64,000 nt of DNA from Nostoc linckia FACHB-104 (GTDB taxonomy: Bacteria > Cyanobacteriota > Cyanobacteriia > Cyanobacteriales > Nostocaceae): positions 32,620 to 96,619 of the forward strand of contig NZ_JACJQJ010000030.1 of NCBI RefSeq assembly GCF_014696615.1, in the 5' to 3' direction. A model generated the notes under the pieces. The model did no database searches and was not told the origin of the DNA. It was given only the letters and a program-made list of their open reading frames with translations. Positions 20,083-28,528 of this stretch are shown here, in pieces. Made by a program: the position numbers and the translations under genes. Within the stretch, counting starts at the first letter, position 1. Every line of letters starts with the position of its first letter.

Positions 20083-20174
20083 TTGAAAAATTGTATTTCA
20101 TTTGAGATGAGGCTGCTTTCATCTTCCATATTCTACAAATAAATTCGCAAATTAAATAGGAGTGCTAGAGGTTT

Positions 20175-21821
20175 ATGTCTACTACAAAAACAACCCGCAA
20201 GCGTGGTGTCATTTTATCTGCCCAAGGTTGGGATAAGTTTCAGAAATTTAAACGCAAATTTGAGTGCCAAGATAATAATGGTAGCCGCTACACTTTAGAG
20301 GAACTGAGCGATCGCACTAATCTATCGTTGCATACCATGTCTCGCATTATCGGCAGGGTAGAAGGAGTAGACAAAATCTCGCTAGAATACTGCTTTCGCG
20401 CTTTTGGCTTAGAGTTAGACAAAAATGATTATACCCGACCTGGCAAAACTGAAACAGTTGATTGGGGCGAAGCAATAGATGTTTCTACATTCAATGGACG
20501 TAATGAAGAATTAGAGCAGTTGCAACAGTGGGTATTAAAAGAACGCTGTCGCTCAATTGCAATCGTGGGAATGGGTGGAATTGGGAAGACGAGTATTGCA
20601 GTGAAGTTTGCCCAACAAGTTCAGCATGAGTTTGATTATATAATTTGGCGATCGCTCTCTCAGGCTCCCTCTGTTGAGACTCTCATAGCTGATTTGGTCT
20701 ATTTGTTATCAAATCAGCAGGAAAATCAAGGTGATATTGTAAGACTTCTACATTATCTGCGGAATTATCGGTGTTTATTAATTTTAGATAAGATGGAATC
20801 GGTTTTAGATGCCGATTGTGCTGGTAATTATCGCTGCGGTTACGAAGGATATGGAGAATTACTGCGGCTAGTGGGAGAAACTACACATAAAAGCTGTTTA
20901 ATTTTAACAAGTCGTGAAAAACCAGCCGAAATCGCCGCCGCAGAAGGAACTGAATTATCTGTACGTTCCTTAAAATTAGGTGGTTCTCCAGAAGCAGCTT
21001 TAGCTTTGCTGGAGTCCAAAGGACTCGTAGGAACTAAAGAGCAAAAGCAAGAATTATGCGATCGCTATGGTAACAACCCGCAGATATTAAAAATCGCCGC
21101 CGCTTCCATTTGTGATTTATTTGACGGCGATATTGGTGAATTTCTCCAGCAAAATACCTTAATTTTCAATGGTATTCGTCGCCTATTAGATGAGCAATTC
21201 CATCGCCTCTCAGACTGGGAACAGTCCATTATGTACTGGCTAGCAATTAATCGGGAATGGACAAGCATCGCAGACTTACGCAACGATATGGTTCCCGCTA
21301 TTACCAATGCAGACTTATTAGCAGCCTTAGAAGGATTAAATAGGCGATCGCTCATTGAAAAAGCTAGCTGGCGTGAAGAATCTAGACTAATTGCAACGCA
21401 GTCTAGCCGCTACACCCTACAGCCATTACTTATGGAGTATGTCACAGAACAACTTACCAAACAGATTACAACTGAATTAAAAACTAAAAAGCTGTCTTTT
21501 TTGATTCGCTATGCTTTGATAAAAACCACAGCCGCAGGCATTAAGTTAATTTTACAGCCCATTGCTGACTTCCTGAATGCTAATTTTCATTCAGAAAAAG
21601 AAATCCAACAGCAAATTCAGCAAATCTGGGAATTACTGCACACTGAAAATTTCAGGTTATCTGGTTATGGTGTTAGCAACTTAATTCATCTTTGCCATCA
21701 CCTCCAACTAGATATCACATCCTATGACTTTGCAAATTTGAATATTCAGCAAGCTTCTAAAACCAAGAAAAATTTACGTCGTGTAAATTTTCTCTACCTT
21801 AACCAAGCGAAAGCAGTGTAA
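20175..21821 (+). CDS. STAND-class NB-ARC ATPase without WD40 sensor
   Basis: 548 residues, homologous over its whole length to the first half of the 1207-residue protein at 3815. The N-terminal domain has the same RGVILSAQGWDKF and VEGVDKISLEYCFRAFGLEL pattern. The NB-ARC domain has P-loop VGMGGIGKTS near residue 130, LLILDKMES as Walker B and LTSREKP. The end (SYDFANLNIQQA and LRRVNFLYLNQAK) aligns with the linker that leads into WD40 in the larger protein. Translation stops there and no WD40-coding sequence follows. It is either a naturally short signalling ATPase or a truncated one. AGGAGTG lies near 20158 ahead of the ATG. Confidence 0.85.
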   Translation: MSTTKTTRKRGVILSAQGWDKFQKFKRKFECQDNNGSRYTLEELSDRTNLSLHTMSRIIGRVEGVDKISLEYCFRAFGLELDKNDYTRPGKTETVDWGEAIDVSTFNGRNEELEQLQQWVLKERCRSIAIVGMGGIGKTSIAVKFAQQVQHEFDYIIWRSLSQAPSVETLIADLVYLLSNQQENQGDIVRLLHYLRNYRCLLILDKMESVLDADCAGNYRCGYEGYGELLRLVGETTHKSCLILTSREKPAEIAAAEGTELSVRSLKLGGSPEAALALLESKGLVGTKEQKQELCDRYGNNPQILKIAAASICDLFDGDIGEFLQQNTLIFNGIRRLLDEQFHRLSDWEQSIMYWLAINREWTSIADLRNDMVPAITNADLLAALEGLNRRSLIEKASWREESRLIATQSSRYTLQPLLMEYVTEQLTKQITTELKTKKLSFLIRYALIKTTAAGIKLILQPIADFLNANFHSEKEIQQQIQQIWELLHTENFRLSGYGVSNLIHLCHHLQLDITSYDFANLNIQQASKTKKNLRRVNFLYLNQAKAV

Positions 21822-21950
21822 ATGAATTTTATAATTTGCAGTTTGAATTATTTCTCTATCACTGACTATAGTTTTGAGAAGCTATAACAAATATCTAAAA
21901 TTCTGCAAAATACATAACCCTATAAATTTACCTCAGATTTGGTTTTTAAT

Positions 21951-22096
21951 AGGACTTACGCAAGTGTCATATTTTTTTTCATTTAGCTTTGTTCAGAGTC
22001 AAATGTCAAGAGTCCAAAAAATCTAAATTTTTGACCTTTGACTCTTGACTCTTGACTCCTATGCCAGAGGATTAATGTGCTAGTTGCGTAAGTCCT
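21951..22096. mobile_element. MITE-like element, copy 1
   Basis: 146 bp bounded by an exact 13-base inverted repeat: AGGACTTACGCAA at 21951-21963 and TTGCGTAAGTCCT at 22084-22096. The interior holds CTTGACTC/GAGTCAA-type direct and inverted repeats. It has no coding potential. A longer relative in opposite orientation lies at 39803-39986. It fills most of the gap between the STAND gene and the small gene at 22139. Confidence 0.8.
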
Positions 22097-22138
22097 GTTT
22101 AATTACGAACTACGAATTACAAATTGGTATTACCCGTC

Positions 22139-22378
22139 ATGGAAGAAACAAACCAAAACAACTTTATCTATTCCTGGCAACGTTATCACGGACACTTTAA
22201 GCCAGAAGCTTTAGTATTTAACGCTAACCTTCAAGAATTTGCAACCAGAGTTAGCTATATTTGTAATTTACAAACTAATGGTAAAATCTCACCAGACAAT
22301 GCTTACCAGCAAATTAATGCTCTATGGGAACAGTTGGAGCGTAGCCATTTATTACTAGGAATTGACAAAGATATCTAG
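22139..22378 (+). CDS. Small conserved cyanobacterial protein (DUF7219-like)
   Basis: 79 residues from ATG at 22139. A TTG five codons upstream is in frame but lies in repeat-derived sequence. The pattern YHGHFKPEALVFNANLQEF, then VSYICNLQTNGKIS and INALWEQLE, matches a small soluble cyanobacterial family that I recall as DUF7219. No enzymatic motif or membrane segment is present. The function is unknown. It is separated from neighbours by repeats on both sides, so it is probably monocistronic. Confidence 0.7.
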   Translation: MEETNQNNFIYSWQRYHGHFKPEALVFNANLQEFATRVSYICNLQTNGKISPDNAYQQINALWEQLERSHLLLGIDKDI

Positions 22379-22395
22379 CTCTACTAATTTTTTCT

Positions 22396-22425
22396 TGTAG
22401 GGGCACACATCTGTGTGTTCCTACA
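22396..22425. repeat. Intergenic palindrome, family member 3
   Basis: TGTAGGGGCACACAT and its near-complement form a 30-bp hairpin just after the small gene ending at 22378. A T-rich run precedes it. It could act as a terminator for that gene. Confidence 0.65.
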
Positions 22426-22513
22426 AATTTATTCACTTTTGCCTCTATATTATGACCTACGCATTGACAATAAATACCAAATATTATTGATTTTTAAAAA
22501 TGTAATTAATGTA

Positions 22514-22536
22514 GGGGTTTAGCATTGCTAAACCTC
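22514..22536. repeat. Intergenic palindrome, family member 4
   Basis: GGGGTTTAGCA, one central base, then TGCTAAACCTC form a hairpin of about 11 base pairs with one wobble pair. It is the second palindrome in the 258-bp gap between convergent genes. Nothing else is recognisable in that gap. Confidence 0.6.
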
Positions 22537-22636
22537 CTTATTCTGAACCTATTTACCATCAAATAGTTGATTAATCAAAACCTGAAAATCCCAAATTTGA
22601 AAAATGCGTAAGTCTTATACATAACCTTCTAAAATA

Positions 22637-23839
22637 CTACCATTGGGCTGAATAATCTTCCTGTTGCAAACCAAATAACTGTCGCCGTCTCCAAGCATAT
22701 TGCAAAATATTAATCCCTAATTCCTGCGCCGTACGAATGATGACTCTAGATAAAGTCAACTCTTGATCTGCACCCCAAGCAGATGCTAAATCGCCAATCA
22801 CTAAAAGAATTCCTCCTCCGATGGAAACTTGAATAACTTGCTGCTGAATCATCGGTAAAGCCGCAAATAAAAAAGGCTTTGTTCTCAGAGGATGATTACG
22901 CCGCAATTCTTCTAGAGGCTTTAAAGGATAATCTAACTGTTGAGCTAAAATTTGAATACTTTCAATTAAAGCTGTAGCATCATTTGGCGCATCAATTAAA
23001 AGTACTCCACCTTTATCTAAATAAATTTTTAAAGCTTCAAATTCACGACTATTAAGTGAGATGGCTTCTTTACCGGTGAGATAAAGTAAATCATGGTCTT
23101 GAATATTTTCTTCTAAAGATACCTGACCTACATCATCAGCACCTCGCAATGAAGGATGGAGAACTTCTACAGCTTGTAACAAATATGCGAGATTGAAAAA
23201 AGTCCGCGCATACTCAGGATCGTTGTGACTTACCAAAGCTATACGCACAATTGCTTGTGGTCGAGATTGAGCTTGAATGCGATAACGCAAATCTAAGTTG
23301 TTATAACCTGGGAAAAAAACATCAGTTGGTAAAGTAATAGAAACTGGGCCTGGTTGTAAAAATATCCGACAAAGTTCTATTTCTGTAGGTTCTGGTCGTT
23401 GGCGCTTTTCATCTATCCGAAAAGTTTCTTCAACAAAATCATTATTTTGCTCATCACGACGCAGTTGCTCAGGATCTACATAACTAACTACAAGATAAAT
23501 CATCACAGGTTCGGAATTAGGTACTTCTGTTGCGATCCGAAAAGGGATGGTATTGGGAACAACAATCACATTACCAGCCAAATCAATCGCAATACCTGGT
23601 TGAATTTCTACCCAACGATGATCGCGATATTCAGCTTTTACTGAAGATGGTGCAGGAATTGCTCGAACACCTAAACCGCAGACAATACCAGGTTGATTTA
23701 ACGATTGATAGTGAGCATTTTGCCGTTGACGATGGTATTCATGGGCGCGCCGCCAGCGATCGGCTGTAATTAATAAGCCATCTAAAGCCTGAAGGCGATT
23801 TAATGGTTGAATAGGTGGTGTAGGAAAGGGGTGAGTCAC
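22637..23839 (-). CDS. DUF4159-like protein of the injection-system operon
   Basis: 400 residues from GTG at 23839; TTG at 23860 is in frame but would translate the leader repeat. The N-terminal 200 residues (NRLQALDGLLITADRW, then GIVCGLGVR and IQPGIAIDLAGNVI) look like a beta-rich domain seen in eCIS baseplate-associated proteins. Residues about 200-400 resemble DUF4159, a GATase/ThuA-like Rossmann fold: YLTGKEAISLNSREFEALK, then LDKGGVLLIDAP. The gene is last in the minus-strand structural run, just after the gpI-like gene. It could be a baseplate accessory or a cargo; neither is shown by the sequence. Confidence 0.6.
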   Translation of the reverse strand: MTHPFPTPPIQPLNRLQALDGLLITADRWRRAHEYHRQRQNAHYQSLNQPGIVCGLGVRAIPAPSSVKAEYRDHRWVEIQPGIAIDLAGNVIVVPNTIPFRIATEVPNSEPVMIYLVVSYVDPEQLRRDEQNNDFVEETFRIDEKRQRPEPTEIELCRIFLQPGPVSITLPTDVFFPGYNNLDLRYRIQAQSRPQAIVRIALVSHNDPEYARTFFNLAYLLQAVEVLHPSLRGADDVGQVSLEENIQDHDLLYLTGKEAISLNSREFEALKIYLDKGGVLLIDAPNDATALIESIQILAQQLDYPLKPLEELRRNHPLRTKPFLFAALPMIQQQVIQVSIGGGILLVIGDLASAWGADQELTLSRVIIRTAQELGINILQYAWRRRQLFGLQQEDYSAQW

Positions 23840-23866
23840 GTCGCTTCGCTCCGAATTCAAAATTTT
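23834..23866 (-). repeat. Leader repeat overlapping a start codon (copy 2)
   Basis: On the minus strand TTTTGAATTCGGAGCGAAG runs into CGAC and GTGACTC, the start of the DUF4159-like gene. It matches copy 1 at 341-378 with two substitutions, one turning ATG into GTG. Confidence 0.6.
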
Positions 23867-23880
23867 TAAAAATAAAAATT

Positions 23881-23910
23881 AAAATAATAATTCCTTGAAA
23901 TTATTATTTT
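23881..23910. terminator. AT-only hairpin at the end of the gpI-like gene
   Basis: AAAATAATAATT at 23881-23892 pairs perfectly with AATTATTATTTT at 23899-23910 around a six-base loop. The hairpin overlaps the stop codon of the gpI-like gene. It is weak thermodynamically because it has no G-C pairs, so partial termination or mRNA processing is as likely as full termination. Confidence 0.4.
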
Positions 23911-24947
23911 TGCTCTGAATTTAAAATAAATAATTCATAGGTGCTAAATGCTGGTTTTTCTTGCTCAATAATTCGTCTTACTAAAGTTTCATCTATGCTT
24001 TTGGAACTGTGGGAACGCAAACGTACAGTAAAGTGATAAGGCTGTCCTCCTCCTAACACGGCATCTTCTCCTAATTTGGCTGAATCTAATATAAAACCTC
24101 GACTAAAAGGTTCTGTGATACTAATATGTTTCTCAGCTTCTTGAGGTAAATGTTCATCTAAAGGTAAACCTGTATAAAGATGTAAATAAAGACGTAGACC
24201 CTTACGAGTTCCCCGCCAGAGATAGAGTTCTATAGCACGGCGAATTAAGTGACGCTGTTGATTTATATCCCATACAGGATCTATAGGCCAAGCTACCCAG
24301 TGCGCTAAAAATGGCAATAAAGCACGTGGTGCTGTCAAGGAGTCTAGATTAGCCCACATGACATTAAAAGTTTCAATTACTGGCTCAATAGCTTCTTCAA
24401 AGATTTTGATAAAGCGTCCAATAAAGTCCACTTCACGATAGAGGATTGGTAAAAAACTTATGTACCGACTACTAGGGCGAATGTATAAATTAAACTCTTC
24501 ATCTTGGATTTTTTCTTGCTCTGTTTCTGGTTCAATATATACATAAATTCGGCTACGAAAGTTAAGATTCAATCGGTCTTTGCTACTTGGATTTAGAGCT
24601 TGTTGGTCTTCAAAATAATTAGCTGGAACAGAAAAATACAATACGGCATCCATTTGCGCTCCAGGTGCAATCTCACTGTCCTCAGTGACAACTTGACACC
24701 ATTCACTAGGAAAATCACCTTCAACTTTTAAAATCAGTTTTAAAGTTCGTCGTGCTAGGTTTTTAACTTGCACAACTATTTCACTCGGTTCTCCAGGATT
24801 TACAAGTAAGCTCTTTTCAGCAATAGATTCTGTGGCTATACCATTTAAATTTAGCCAAGCTGAGTCTTGAACAGGTACAGCTTCAGGAATTTGCATAGGA
24901 GTTAGTTGAATACTAACCAGAGGGGTGTTAGAGCGAGTTTGCAGCAT
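23904..24947 (-). CDS. Baseplate protein, phage tail protein I family (Afp12-like)
   Basis: 347 residues. The N-terminal half is an Ig-like beta domain (about 20-155). From 165 onward the sequence matches the tail protein I / gpI family used in wedge assembly: FLPILYREVDFIGRFIKIFE, then LLPFLAHWVAWPID and RRAIELYLWRGTRKGL, the most conserved block. In eCIS clusters this corresponds to the Afp12/Pvc12-type wedge subunit. It lies 196 bases downstream of the gpJ-like gene. That gap contains TTCGTAA-type short repeats (24960-24990) and no gene. Confidence 0.85.
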   Translation of the reverse strand: MLQTRSNTPLVSIQLTPMQIPEAVPVQDSAWLNLNGIATESIAEKSLLVNPGEPSEIVVQVKNLARRTLKLILKVEGDFPSEWCQVVTEDSEIAPGAQMDAVLYFSVPANYFEDQQALNPSSKDRLNLNFRSRIYVYIEPETEQEKIQDEEFNLYIRPSSRYISFLPILYREVDFIGRFIKIFEEAIEPVIETFNVMWANLDSLTAPRALLPFLAHWVAWPIDPVWDINQQRHLIRRAIELYLWRGTRKGLRLYLHLYTGLPLDEHLPQEAEKHISITEPFSRGFILDSAKLGEDAVLGGGQPYHFTVRLRSHSSKSIDETLVRRIIEQEKPAFSTYELFILNSEQK

Positions 24948-24957
24948 AACATTGAAT

Positions 24958-24993
24958 TAATTCGTAATTCGTAGTTCGTAATTCGTAATTAAA
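24958..24993. repeat. Degenerate TTCGTAA tandem repeat
   Basis: Four to five imperfect copies of a TTCGTAA/TTCGTAG heptamer separated by AA or A. Similar short runs occur at 22101-22122, 55408-55425 and 62186-62205, always between genes. This is the STRR type of repeat known from heterocystous cyanobacteria. Confidence 0.65.
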
Positions 24994-25143
24994 AAATTCA
25001 AAATTAATTAGAGTTTTGAGATTTTTAGTTTGAAAGGAATTGCAGCAATTAAATTATTTAATTGTGAGAGAGAAAACGATAATCAGATTCTTCCTCCTCT
25101 GCTTCCCCTGCTTACACAGCGATGAGATTAGGAATCCCTAGCT

Positions 25144-27366
25144 TCAAGTAGAGAGCAGGGTGATATCATGACCTGAACGTAGATTATGGTTAGCCCAAGA
25201 ACAAACTAAACCTTGCGGCCCAGGGTCAATAAAAGGTTCTGACTCTTTTTGGCGTACCCAAGTTTGACCTTGCTTGTGTAGTGCAAATAGCAAGACTGGG
25301 CCTAAATAACGCACACCTGGGGTTTGTTGAAGTAATGCAATGATATCTGAAGAATAAACTGGTCGCCCAAAAGGCCAGCCTTTACCTTCTGGCCCTCCTG
25401 TTAAGGGATTGAGATAGCGATATAAAGCAACGCGCAGGTTAAATAGAATATCCTGTTGAGCGCTGGGATGGTTGTAAGCTGGTTCAAGTGCAACTTGCGC
25501 TCTGACAGAAACGCCAATATATTCCGGTTCGCTCAGTAGTACTTGTACTCCTAACAAACGCCTATCATCTAAATAGTGCAAGATTTTTTGTTTGAGTGCA
25601 TTTTCCACAACAAACTGTTCTGGTGCTATCCCCAGTCCTTGAGCAATACCTACGCCTGGTTGCGCCAACGCATCAATATTGGCCTCTGGTACAACCATTA
25701 AACGTACTGTCCCGGCGGCGCGAGAAGAATCTGGCGGTAAGCAACGAACACGAGCGATCGCTCCGGAGCTAGCTTGTAAAGTCAAGTTTTCAAAGTCTTC
25801 AATGGTGACAGCGCGATCGCGAGTTCGTAAGATTTGCGGCGCTCTTAAAACTGCTTCTTCTAATGTTTCTGCATCCGCACCATTGTGCGCGGCTCGATGG
25901 TTAGTCACCCTAGTCACATAGGGAATGGCAGTCCTGAGAAATCTGAGCGTACCACTTTGAACATTACCTTTTCGACCACCACCAATGCGATAGGCAACTA
26001 TCTTAATTTCTGCTCCAGGTGGCGGAACTGCTCCATACTGGCTCTCTGGCGATGGCTCAAGCTCTAGATTTGTATATGTTAGCCAATCTTCTCGCGTTGG
26101 CTGTTGTATTCTTGAGCGCATCTGTGTTTGGCGTTTGAGAGCGTCAGGTTCGCGAATTAATGGGCCAAATTGGATTTTACCAGTGAGTGAATCAATGGTG
26201 TAGTGAGGGTCATTCAGGCTAGAATCTGCAAAATCTCTCACTTCTTGCCATTTTTGCGGCAAGCCATTAGGAGGAGTCACTACAATATACTCATCTTCTT
26301 GACGGCCTAAAATTGGCGCAGTTTGGAGTTGAAAAGTTTGCCCTGGTTTGCCGTTACTAATTCCCAAACGTTCATTGCGGATAATAATACTGTGGCTAGC
26401 ACTCACAGTCCCACCAATAGCCCCTACAGATAAACCAATAATCCGGGGAGAATAGGTGTAACCAGGTTGATTGCTCTCTGGAGTTGTTAACACGCACCGC
26501 AACCAACGTCCTCGGTAGGTGGTAAAGCTGCTTACAGGCCAGCTTTGCGGAAGATGCAAAACTATATCTGCGCCTTGAGCCGGATTGCGGCCTTGTTGAG
26601 CAATTTCATAAAAACTGAAACCGCGAGTTTCATCATCTGTTTCTTGCAGCAGTACAGATTCCCAGGATTCACCATTCCAAGCTTCCCAGCGCCGAGGCGG
26701 TCGATTAGGGTTAATCCCAGTAGATGTTGCAGCAGCGCCTCTAAAAGTAATTCGCAAAACATTTCCTTCTAAAGACTCTTCTGGATTTAATACCAAATAA
26801 AAGCAGTTTCCTGGTTTGGGTTGCTCCTCAAATAGTAGTTGTTCCCGACCTTCCCAATTACCATTCGATTGACGAGTCCACTGACTAGTGACGCGATCGC
26901 GCAAAGTCTGAGGATGATCTTCCTGAATTTGAGAGGTTAAAAAGTTCCGCAGACTTGGTTTACCAATCACCAAAGGGCGATCGCTAGTAAAGACAATGGC
27001 TTCACTTGTCTCGGTTCGCTCTGTTGCTACTTCCACTCCTGCTGGAATTGTATAACTTTCCTCTAAATCGCTACTCAAGTAAAAAGTCAAATCTGTCTGG
27101 GCTGGCGCTGGAGGTTGAAGACGAATGCCTAGTAATTCCAGAAAAGCTACGTAATTTTTCTGAGGAACTCGGTTAAATCTGAACAACATTTGATCGGTTA
27201 ACCAAGCAAATAGTTCAATGAGCGTAATCCCAGGATCACTAAGATTGTGGTCAGTCCACTCTGGACAGTAGCGTGGGATTCGCAAAATGCACTCTTCCAC
27301 CAACTCATCAAAAGTGCGATCGTCTAAGTTAGAGGAAGGTAATTTCGGTAGAAAGTCAAATTCCAC
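25144..27366 (-). CDS. Baseplate assembly protein, gpJ-like (Afp11-like)
   Basis: 740 residues, the usual size of eCIS putative baseplate assembly proteins. The N-terminus is diagnostic: DDRTFDELVEECILRIPRYC, then WTDHNLSDPGITLIELFAWL and DQMLFRFNRVP. The middle is beta-rich. The C-terminal part (about 490-640) carries the gpJ signature, with RTRDRAVTIEDFENL and TVRLMVVPE. It forms the wedge of the baseplate that links tube and sheath. The start is GTG at 27366, only two bases after the stop of the gp25-like gene, so the two are translationally coupled. Confidence 0.9.
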   Translation of the reverse strand: MEFDFLPKLPSSNLDDRTFDELVEECILRIPRYCPEWTDHNLSDPGITLIELFAWLTDQMLFRFNRVPQKNYVAFLELLGIRLQPPAPAQTDLTFYLSSDLEESYTIPAGVEVATERTETSEAIVFTSDRPLVIGKPSLRNFLTSQIQEDHPQTLRDRVTSQWTRQSNGNWEGREQLLFEEQPKPGNCFYLVLNPEESLEGNVLRITFRGAAATSTGINPNRPPRRWEAWNGESWESVLLQETDDETRGFSFYEIAQQGRNPAQGADIVLHLPQSWPVSSFTTYRGRWLRCVLTTPESNQPGYTYSPRIIGLSVGAIGGTVSASHSIIIRNERLGISNGKPGQTFQLQTAPILGRQEDEYIVVTPPNGLPQKWQEVRDFADSSLNDPHYTIDSLTGKIQFGPLIREPDALKRQTQMRSRIQQPTREDWLTYTNLELEPSPESQYGAVPPPGAEIKIVAYRIGGGRKGNVQSGTLRFLRTAIPYVTRVTNHRAAHNGADAETLEEAVLRAPQILRTRDRAVTIEDFENLTLQASSGAIARVRCLPPDSSRAAGTVRLMVVPEANIDALAQPGVGIAQGLGIAPEQFVVENALKQKILHYLDDRRLLGVQVLLSEPEYIGVSVRAQVALEPAYNHPSAQQDILFNLRVALYRYLNPLTGGPEGKGWPFGRPVYSSDIIALLQQTPGVRYLGPVLLFALHKQGQTWVRQKESEPFIDPGPQGLVCSWANHNLRSGHDITLLST

Positions 27367-27368
27367 AA

Positions 27369-27791
27369 TTACTCCACCATTGAATTTAAGTAAAAAGGAT
27401 ACACAAAGCTATAAATATCAGGAGCTTCTTTGAGACGGTAATTAATGATGATATCTACTCGACCTCTTATAGGATCTGGGTCAGTTTGAACTTCATCAAT
27501 AATGATGCGTGGTTCCCATCTTTGTAACGCTTCTAAAACATATAAACGCATCTGAATTAAAGTATCCGTATTCATAGGTGCAAAGGCTAATTCTGATAAG
27601 CGTGACCCAAAATTAGGGCGATATAGCCGTTCACCTAAACCTGTACGTAATATAATCCAAATAGATTCTCTAACCTTTTGAGCTTCAGCACTTATCTGTA
27701 TTCCACCTTGCACATTTGGGCGTAATGGAAAAGCCCAACCTCTGCCTAAATAATCTCTTTGCTGACTATTAACCATATTGGCTTTGAGCAT
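27369..27791 (-). CDS. Baseplate protein, gp25/gpW family (Afp9-like)
   Basis: 140 residues. The sequence YLGRGWAFPLRPNVQGGI, then VRESIWIILRTGLGERLYRP and LEALQRWEPRI matches the GPW/gp25 family, which initiates sheath polymerisation at the baseplate. The ERLYRP block is the family core. ATG at 27791 is used; an in-frame ATG five codons later is equally possible. The downstream wedge gene starts two bases after the stop. Confidence 0.92.
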   Translation of the reverse strand: MLKANMVNSQQRDYLGRGWAFPLRPNVQGGIQISAEAQKVRESIWIILRTGLGERLYRPNFGSRLSELAFAPMNTDTLIQMRLYVLEALQRWEPRIIIDEVQTDPDPIRGRVDIIINYRLKEAPDIYSFVYPFYLNSMVE

Positions 27792-27835
27792 TGACGCTAG
27801 AGCTAAATATATCTGCCAGTTTCCTAATGTTGCCT

Positions 27836-28429
27836 TTATTTCTTCGCATCTTGACTATTATTTATGATTGAACTTGCCATTTGTAAATGCTCTTCAACTG
27901 TTGTTATAGTCTGTTTAGCCCAGGTTTTTAAATCAGAATCTTGACCTTCTTGAATCTCCTGCTCAAATAAAGATTTAGTTGCTTTGTGAGCTTGAAGCAT
28001 TTGATTCATATATTTTTGATCAAAATTTGTACCAGAAAGCTGAGATAAGTCTTTGATTAAAGCCTTATCTTGATTATTGATACCTTCAGGAAATTTAATT
28101 CCCTTTTTCGATGCAAACTGTTTGAGGTAATTGTATGCTTGGGTATGGTCATTAATCATACGTTGCGCGAATTGTTTTACCTCATTTTGAGACGATTTTT
28201 GCAATGCTAGTTTTGCAAGTTCTACTTCTATTAAATTACCTTGAGCTACTTTAGTGACAAACTGTTGATCAAAGGAATTAAGGGCATATTGCTGACTATT
28301 TCGGGTATGTATACTTGTCCCAGGCGTACTGAGAACTCTAGTATTGTTAATACCTACTATTAAGATTGCACTACAAGCTGCAAGAAATGTTAACCTTCCT
28401 AACTGAGTAGGTTTAGTAAAATTTGACAT
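27836..28429 (-). CDS. DUF4142 family exported protein inside the baseplate operon
   Basis: 197 residues. The start is ATG at 28429, fixed by an AAGGAGA ribosome-binding site seven bases upstream; a longer frame back to 28516 exists. The N-terminus has a signal-like hydrophobic segment (about 16-32). The rest is the helical, ferritin-like DUF4142 domain: FVTKVAQGNLIEVELAKLAL, then FAQRMINDHTQAYNYLKQFA and KTWAKQTITTVEEHL. The family is periplasmic, of unknown role. Its place between the spike and gp25 genes is unusual, because DUF4142 is not an eCIS component. It may be a passenger with its own promoter or a system-specific factor. Confidence 0.8.
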   Translation of the reverse strand: MSNFTKPTQLGRLTFLAACSAILIVGINNTRVLSTPGTSIHTRNSQQYALNSFDQQFVTKVAQGNLIEVELAKLALQKSSQNEVKQFAQRMINDHTQAYNYLKQFASKKGIKFPEGINNQDKALIKDLSQLSGTNFDQKYMNQMLQAHKATKSLFEQEIQEGQDSDLKTWAKQTITTVEEHLQMASSIINNSQDAKK

Positions 28430-28528
28430 ATATATTTCTCCTTGATTGTAGTAATTTGAATGAGCTTTATTGAAAGCGGCAGGAAACTCCATCCCCTTGT
28501 GGGTGTAGTTTTTCATTTGAACCTAATA

